Part shown: positions 58,401 through 64,000 of the stretch, one piece after another
How the letters are laid out: each line of letters begins with the position of its first letter
Numbering within the stretch: the first letter of the stretch is position 1
Assembly: GCA_030789695.1 (NCBI GenBank)
Contig: CM061142.1
Location: 279,861,043 to 279,925,042, forward strand
Direction: 5' to 3'
DNA: 64,000 nucleotides
Origin: Scilla litardierei
Taxonomy: Eukaryota > Streptophyta > Magnoliopsida > Asparagales > Asparagaceae
Position numbers and translations under genes: made by a program
The notes under the pieces: model-generated
What the model was told of the DNA's origin: nothing
The model's input: only the letters and a program-made list of their open reading frames with translations
The model's database searches: none

Positions 58401-58749
58401 CTCCTCTTGTCTTCAATGATAGCGTAGCTCCTCTTCTCATCTCCTCTTGGGGTCCTCTCTGTTTCTTCATCGTTTTTAGCGCTCCCTTCATTGGTTACCT
58501 GCACATGGAAGTATGAGTTAGAAATGTTTATAATGTTTATATTTTAATGGTTTTCTAATGAATTAAAAATATTTTTATTTAGTTTTTTTAGGTAGAATGG
58601 AGAACTAAACTAGAAACAAAACAAAAAAATAAAGGAAAATTCGGGTTGCCTCCCGATAAGCGCTTGTTTAAAGTCGTAAGCTCTACTCCCTTTGATCTTC
58701 ACTGATCATCTTTGATGTTTGGTGCGTATGAGATGCGCTCATCATGTTT
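58401..58749. other. Non-coding junction downstream of the gag-protease remnant
   Basis: On the plus strand GGGTTGCCTCCCGATAAGCG (58644-58663), followed by CTTGTTTAAAGTC, is a conserved Athila-type non-coding segment. In a complete element pol would lie around here; it is absent. Confidence 0.5.
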
Positions 58750-59947
58750 TCATACGAGGCCATGTGGTAGGAGTTGGTTCGCCTCGCTTCGTCGGTCTTC
58801 AAAAATTGTAGAGATCACGACATATGGTTGTTGTTGTTGAAGTGGTATACCGGGCGGCTCCTTGTCCAAGACCTTCAAGTAGGCGGCCAATGCCTTATCA
58901 CGTATGACGTCGTTGTCATCGTCTATGTCCTTCCTTATAGGATCTCTTTCAATCTCCTCCATTGCATATTCTTCGATAACTTCATCCTCCAATAACTCAA
59001 GATAGCTAGCATCTTCTCGCTGGAAGCGCTCTTTCATTGGCTTTTGTAGATGGACTTCGATCTCTATATTTCCAATATTCATATATAACGTCCCTTGACG
59101 AACGTTGATCAAAACTCCAGCTGTGGCCATGAAAGGACATCCCAATATGATTTGAGAACTCCCCTTCTCAGGCATGTCCATAATAATGAAGTCCACCGGC
59201 ACATTAATTCCTCCCGTTATTTGTAGGATGACGTCTCGTGCGATGCCAACCGGGTAGGTGACGGATTGGTCCGCCAACTGTATGCTCATGCCAGTGGGAT
59301 CAAGCTTTGTTCCCGTATTCAACCTCTTGAAGATGGAGAGCGGCATCAGACTAATGCTCGCCCCAAGTCAATTAGCGCTCTATCTATGGGGATGCCGCCT
59401 ATGGAGCACGTCATGTGAAGCTTCCGGGATCAGGTAATTTCTTTGGTAGGGTGTTCTTGAGGATCGAAGTGCAACTATCCGCCAATTTTACTGCTGCTTG
59501 TTTTCTCTTCCCCACTATCAAATCTTTCAAAAACTTTGCATATGAGGGGATCTCTGTAAGCGCGTCTATGAAAGGGATGTTCAAGTGAACACCCTTGAGA
59601 AGCTCTATAAATTTAGTGTATTTCTTCTCGAGCTTTGCAATGGCTAATCTTTGCGGATAAGGAGGTGGAGGACGGCTTCTCTTGTCTTCGTCGGCATCCT
59701 TTGGCGTAGATTTCTCGGAAAATGGAATGTCCACATGTGCCGTAGTGATAGGAATAGGTAGTTCGGTAAGTGAGGCCTCCTTCTCTTTAGTAGCAGATGG
59801 CTCATCAGTATCTTTCTCCTCGTTCTCTGCAATGATAGGCTCAGAAATATTGGTATCTTCCTTTTGTATAGGCGTCGATGATTATTGATCCACCTTCTTA
59901 GAGACCGGTACCATCACAACATCGGTACTCTTTCCTCCTCTGGTCAT
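58750..59947 (-). pseudogene. Athila-type gag C-terminus and protease, truncated and disrupted
   Basis: The ATG at 59947 lies only about 20 bp past the PBS. After 18 codons TAA follows (about 59884), then an acidic, Glu/Thr/Pro-rich segment and a gag C-terminal part (PPPPYPQRL, FIELLKGVHLNIPFIDALTEIPSYAKFLKD). The protease region contains PIDRALID in one frame and LGASISLMPLSIFKRL in another: a one-base loss falls exactly at the catalytic DLGAS. Another shift is near 59411. The last segment (58750-59346) stays open, with GCPFMATAGVLINVRQG. The N-terminal gag domain is missing, so this is an internally deleted element. Confidence 0.82.
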
Positions 59948-59968
59948 AACTGCCACGACTACATTAAC

Positions 59969-59987
59969 TTCCCCGGCAACGGCGCCA
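59969..59987 (-). other. Primer-binding site (tRNA-Asp type, Athila)
   Basis: TGGCGCCGTTGCCGGGGAA on the minus strand, the standard Athila PBS. It fixes the orientation: LTR to the right, coding region to the left. Confidence 0.92.
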
Positions 59988-60620
59988 AAATCTTGATGCG
60001 CTCTGGATTTAACTTCGAAAACTTACCGCAAGTGCACGGTGTCAATACTTTGTAATATAAAAAATATCGAACCCACAGGGAGGCAGATGCTTTTATAGTC
60101 TTGGATCTATTCAAAGTCTCAGAATAATGCTAGTTTGGCGTACTCAGAAAGATTGTCACGAATGGTTACTATCTCAATTAACAATAAAATAAAAACTAGG
60201 GCAATATGAGTCACCACTAGGAACGTCGGATGTCAATGCTAGATTACAATTTCTACGTTGAATTGGCGTTATTAGGGCGAGATTGTCGCATCTAAAATGT
60301 AGAACTCATGGACAACCACCGTTGTGCCACTCGTCTAACGTATCACGTACTTAGCACCACCACCATGGATGGCCTTACACGTGATCCGTGCATTACGAAC
60401 GATAACTATTCTCAATCTCTACCCACGCCACCACCGTGGGTTAGAGCTTCGATCTGTGATTTGATGGCTCTCATTAATGCTACTACCGTAGGTCATCAAT
60501 TAGTAATATAGGACGCCGGTGGAAACCATCAAAGTGCGTGCCACCACCGTGGATCACGAACTCTAATTAAATTCACTAATATGCCTAATTAAGTTCATAG
60601 GATACCCGTCCAAGGTGTGA

Positions 60621-60628
60621 GCCATTAC
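60621..60628. other. 8-bp TSD of the hAT MITE (left)
   Basis: GCCATTAC, repeated at 61364-61371. Confidence 0.95.
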
Positions 60629-61363
60629 TAGGGGAGAGCACGGTCTCAAACCGGCGGTTTGGGACCTAAACCGAACCAGACCATATAAGTAGCGATTTTT
60701 CACAGGCCAGACCAAACCAGACCGCCAGACCGACGATTTTCGAGCCGACGAAAACCGCTTGGAGCGGTTTGGTTCGGTTTGGAACCGCGGTTCAGACATT
60801 ATGATGATGGAAGATCCCCTCGTATACCCAATTTTGCTAAATATAGACTTTGTCATTAATAAAATTTCATAAAATGGCTTCATTTATGTGCTCCTTATCA
60901 AACCAGGGAAAATTAGGCACTGCATCGCTTGCAGGAGTTCTAACTGTGACTGCGACAGGTGCGATTATTATTGATCTATGTATTTTCATTTTTCTATAGT
61001 AGTTAGGGAAAAAATGAATGCAGTCTGAACTCTGAAGAATGAAGGCTAGAGATTGAAGAAGGCAGATAGCCAAATAGGGCCGGCGCGGCACCGCTCAGTC
61101 TAAATGCCTTAGGCTAGGGTTCCTAGGGACTAGGGTTAAAATCCCAATAGATTTCCAGCACAATATATAATATATGTTAAGAGTCGGTTCGGTTCGGTTT
61201 AAGCGGTTTCGACCGGGTGAAACCAAACCAGACCATATAAGTGGCGGTTTCCAACGATTGAGACCAAACCAGACCGATGGAGAGCGGTTCGGTTTGGTTT
61301 TTGGCTCGGTCTGGTTCGGTCCGGTTCGGTTCGGGCGGTTTGAGTAAACCGTGCTCACCCCTA
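60629..61363. mobile_element. Non-autonomous hAT element, 735 bp
   Basis: Terminal inverted repeats TAGGGGAGAGCACGGT and ACCGTGCTCACCCCTA with a perfect 8-bp TSD identify the hAT superfamily. About 150 bp inside each end is packed with subterminal repeats of the type CGGTTTGGTTCGGTTT and ACCAAACCAGACC in both orientations. The middle is AT-rich and non-coding. Such motifs may be binding sites for a transposase supplied elsewhere. Confidence 0.93.
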
Positions 61364-61640
61364 GCCATTACCGTGGGTCACAAACCCTAAATGAGATCTC
61401 CTACAAACTTGGCTGGATCAACCAAAACACATCCCGTTTATACCAAAACAACGTAACAATCCTAACTTTGCATCTAAATCCTAAGATCATAGGGTTAATC
61501 ATTAGCCCTAGAAACGACTACTCATAATTCATGGTGATATCAACAAAAGCGTTTAGAATAACAATAGAACTCATGGTCGCAATACACGACTGCTCATAAT
61601 TTCAAATCTGTTATTCCCTTTAGAAATTCTCGGTAACTTA

Positions 61641-62079
61641 TTATTCTGCCCAACCCACTAAACAATCTTTTTTTTTCCTTCAGGGGTGATGGTGGTTGGT
61701 TTCTGGTCAAATAATTCGCATATCAATTCCTCAACAAAGAAATGTCACACATAAAGGATGTGTTTCACTCCTGCATTTCAACGTTCAAATTAGTTCAATC
61801 CGTGCTCGCAAAGGCTAAATCATCAGAATGCTAATCCAATCTAAAGCTAACGTGAAAGAGACGATTATGAATAAACAATGTATGTATCTTCTTCAATTTG
61901 AGGAATTCACATCAAGAAGGCATTTTGATGACACCGGATTCCCCTGCATCAGTTCACTATCACGGCCAAAAACAAGCTGGCTATCCGTTTTTAATTAGTT
62001 GTTTGCTTTTTTTTTCTTCTGATTGTCCGTTTTTAATTAGTTGTTTGCTTTTTTTTCTTCTGATTGCCCGCGGCCTTGG

Positions 62080-62127
<48 letters not shown>

Positions 62128-62178
62128 CATTGTCTCCTAGCTCCGAGCTCATATAGGAATCACCACTCCTTTGGCAGT

Positions 62179-62219
<41 letters not shown>

Positions 62220-62302
62220 CATTGTCTCCTAGCTCCGAGCTCATATAGGAATCACCACTCCTTTGGCAGTGATGAATATGGCGTCCTATTAAACATCTAC
62301 AC
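61641..62302. other. Low-complexity region with poly(G) tracts and tandem repeats
   Basis: No gene. A 45-bp unit containing TTTTTAATTAGTTGTTTGCTT and TTTTTTTCTTCTGATTG occurs twice (about 61988-62070). After it, two poly(G) runs (62083-62126 and 62179-62218) are each followed by the same roughly 52 bp (TCATTGTCTCCTAGCTCCGA and onward to GGCAGTG). The Gly-rich open frames through it are artefacts. Confidence 0.85.
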
Positions 62303-62524
62303 TAGGGATGAGAATGGGCATGTCCAAGGCCCGATTGGACTTCCAATTGGGTATGCCACATCATCATCCCTACCAATCCTTCACTAATTCTAATTCACAT
62401 CATCATCCTTACCAATCCTTCACTAATCCTAGAATTAGAATTAGTGAAGGATTGGTAGGGATGATGATGTGGCATGCCCAATTGAAAGCCCAATCGGATC
62501 TTGGTCATGCCATTCTCATCCCTA
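62303..62524. mobile_element. hAT-type MITE, 222 bp
   Basis: TIRs TAGGGATGAGAATGG / CCATTCTCATCCCTA with a perfect 8-bp TSD ATCTACAC (62295-62302 and 62525-62532). Almost the whole element is an inverted repeat. One arm segment (CATCATCATCC, then TACCAATCCTTCACTAAT) is duplicated in the left half. Confidence 0.95.
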
Positions 62525-62784
62525 ATCTACACCCACTGCTTCCTCTGCAAGACTTTTTATTGGCTTAGGAGCTTGTCTTCTCAAACATCTCACAATCAAA
62601 TTGAGTTGTTCTTCTTTGTTAACAAAAAAAACATGATTGTTATCAAATGATTGTAAATGGATCTTTACTAGCCTCAGTAATGTTAATCCGCCATCTCACA
62701 AATCCAATGATTGTAACTGTCAACATGCTTTGTTGCTTTGTATGATATATTGAGTTTATGCATAAATTCACAGCATTGTGATTG
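62525..62784. other. AT-rich sequence without recognised features
   Basis: It includes the right TSD of the MITE. Nothing else was recognised. Confidence 0.5.
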
Positions 62785-63615
62785 TCACAATGTATGTTGT
62801 ACATTTTCTCTGCTTAATCCATATATAGCTCTTTGTGAAATCGCTTTAACTACAATATTTGTTTGCCAACTTTTGTGATTGTAAAATACTCGACTTCTAT
62901 TGTGGATAGAGTAGCACACTCTACCGTCGTGACTGCTAAGACACAACTTACCTTGCAAAAGTATAGAAAAAAATAATGTAGATGTTCTACTATCAAAAAC
63001 TCCAGCCATGTCGAAATCTATATTGCCTTCCAAGATTAGTTCAGCTCCCTCCATAACATAGACATATCTTTGATATACCATTAAAATATCTAAGAATCTG
63101 CTTGATAACCTCACAATATTCTTTTCTAAGAGTAGAAAGGAATTAACTCACCATTTTCACCACATGCGTAATGTCAGGTATTATACATATTATTGCATAC
63201 ATTAACCTCCAACTGCTAAAAATATGGTATAGATGCCATTTCATCCATCTCTTTCTTAGATGTGGGGCATGACCTCTGACCGAACTTGAAGTGGAAGGCC
63301 AACTGAATGTTGATTAGTTTGACATGATCTATCTTGAATCTCTTAGTCACATATTTCGTACTTCACCTGAGATAGCCATAACTTTTTGTTCTTCCTATAT
63401 CAAACTATCTTCATTCTTATAATTTGTTAAGTTAAACCTAAGTCATTCATATCAAAGACTTGAAGAGTTTCTTCTTTAAATGACTGATTTTTTTTCACTT
63501 CTTGTCCAACGAACAATATGTCTTCTACATACAGTAGAAGTGCAATGAAGATTCTATCAGAAAACCCTTGAGTACAAATACACATGTCTTTATATTGCAT
63601 ATTGGACATCCCCAA
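62785..63615 (-). pseudogene. Copia reverse transcriptase / RNase H fragment, decayed
   Basis: At 63427-63615 (minus) the RT palm reads GFSDRIFIALLLYVEDILFVGQ; the catalytic YVDD has become YVED. At 62785-63114 (minus), further along, the RNase H start reads DFDMAGVFDSRTST, corresponding to the family's DADMAGDLDNRKST. Sequence between has no continuous frame. No LTRs were found nearby. The style is closer to Tork-like Copia elements than to the Sirevirus-type element. Confidence 0.75.
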
Positions 63616-64000
63616 TATGTGTTCTAATGATGATCAAATTATATGATTGCACTAACATGTATGATGTAGATATAGATAAAGAATATGGTGTTGGTTCAAG
63701 CATTAGGATTGGGCTCAGCATGACAAAGGATATAATCATCTTAGCACATCAATCAATCTTAAGAGTGTTATTATTATATCACTGATTTATATTTATTTCT
63801 TTCTTATAGATTACGATATAAAGCCTTGATGACACTCACACACACAACATCTAACAGGTTTCAAGATTTAAAAAACATATATCATCATTAAAAAACATAT
63901 ATCATCATATTTGAATCATATCATCTAGATTTTAAATCAAGCCTATGTTTTTAAGCATCATTAATCATCCAATAAACCCTTATAGTCGATTGACACAAAT
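63616..64000. other. AT-rich end of the window
   Basis: No gene. A 21-bp unit (AAAAAACATATATCATCATT) is tandemly repeated about twice at 63869-63909. A short CACACACACACA run lies at about 63836-63846. Confidence 0.6.

Larger units (their letters stand above)
59994..61640 (-). repeat. Athila-type 5' LTR, interrupted by a hAT MITE
   Basis: On the plus strand it starts TGATGCGC six bases past the PBS and contains the conserved ACTTACCGCAAGTGCACGGT (60021-60040) and ATCGAACCCACAGGGAGGC. The motif GCCACCACCGTGGATCAC recurs at about 60310, 60358, 60430, 60480, 60539 and 61364. The right boundary was not found. No CTCGGTCGAG array was seen in it. Confidence 0.7.

Noticed and set aside
48381..61640. 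One single complete Athila element from 48.4 to 61.6 kb
   Set aside because: The two LTR-like ends are too different (array present only on the left, low similarity outside short motifs), and no TSD was found. At least two families seem to be joined.
62041..62232. Glycine-rich small proteins
   Set aside because: They are translations of poly(G) runs.

Overview
The window is nuclear DNA of a flowering plant, dominated by transposable elements. One host gene is convincing: an intronless MATE/DETOXIFICATION transporter at 8464-9945. Its GC-rich third codon positions lean towards a monocot, but this is only an inference. Almost everything else is LTR retrotransposon, LINE or MITE sequence, mostly decayed. 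I saw no tRNA, rRNA or CRISPR locus.

Layout: 1-6781 is the right part of a non-autonomous Copia-type element with LTRs and a broken gag but no pol (TR-GAG type). 6782-10627 is the gene island with the MATE gene. 10628-38574 is a 27.9-kb Ty3/gypsy element of the Tat lineage with a perfect 5-bp TSD (TCTAA). It has 1.18-kb LTRs, a broken gag-PR-RT-RNase H-second RNase H-integrase region, about 36 copies of an 80-bp minisatellite, and a long 3' untranslated region. Its integrase zinc-finger region is split by a 12.8-kb Copia element of Sirevirus type (16891-29729, minus strand, TSD CGACT). That element has 1.87-kb LTRs, a broken gag, a long intact pol, an additional sense ORF and several polypurine boxes. 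LTR differences counted by eye (about 9% gypsy, about 2% Copia) agree with the nesting order.

38575-42480 holds minus-strand Copia-like LTR remnants. 42480-46260 is a decayed LINE. 46335-46741 is a large foldback MITE between microsatellites. 48381-61640 is a patchwork of minus-strand Athila-like (Ty3/gypsy) pieces: an LTR-like fragment, a broken ATHILA-family ORF, and a truncated gag-protease with PBS and LTR. A 2.78-kb solo LTR and a 735-bp hAT MITE are inserted in it. 62303-62524 is a second hAT MITE, and 62785-63615 is a decayed Copia RT/RNase H fragment.

The most interesting signal is a shared promoter architecture. Arrays of short interrupted palindromes (TAGTCGGT/ACCGACTA; CTCGGTCGAG/CTCGACCGAG; GAGTCGACTC) lie just upstream of TATA boxes in the LTRs of unrelated elements. 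In two of them (Sirevirus-type and Athila-like) a further array sits inside the element, upstream of an extra or Athila ORF. Palindromic LTR arrays are known from maize Sireviruses. The internal copies, and the parallel in Athila-like elements, look less ordinary and may be internal promoters.
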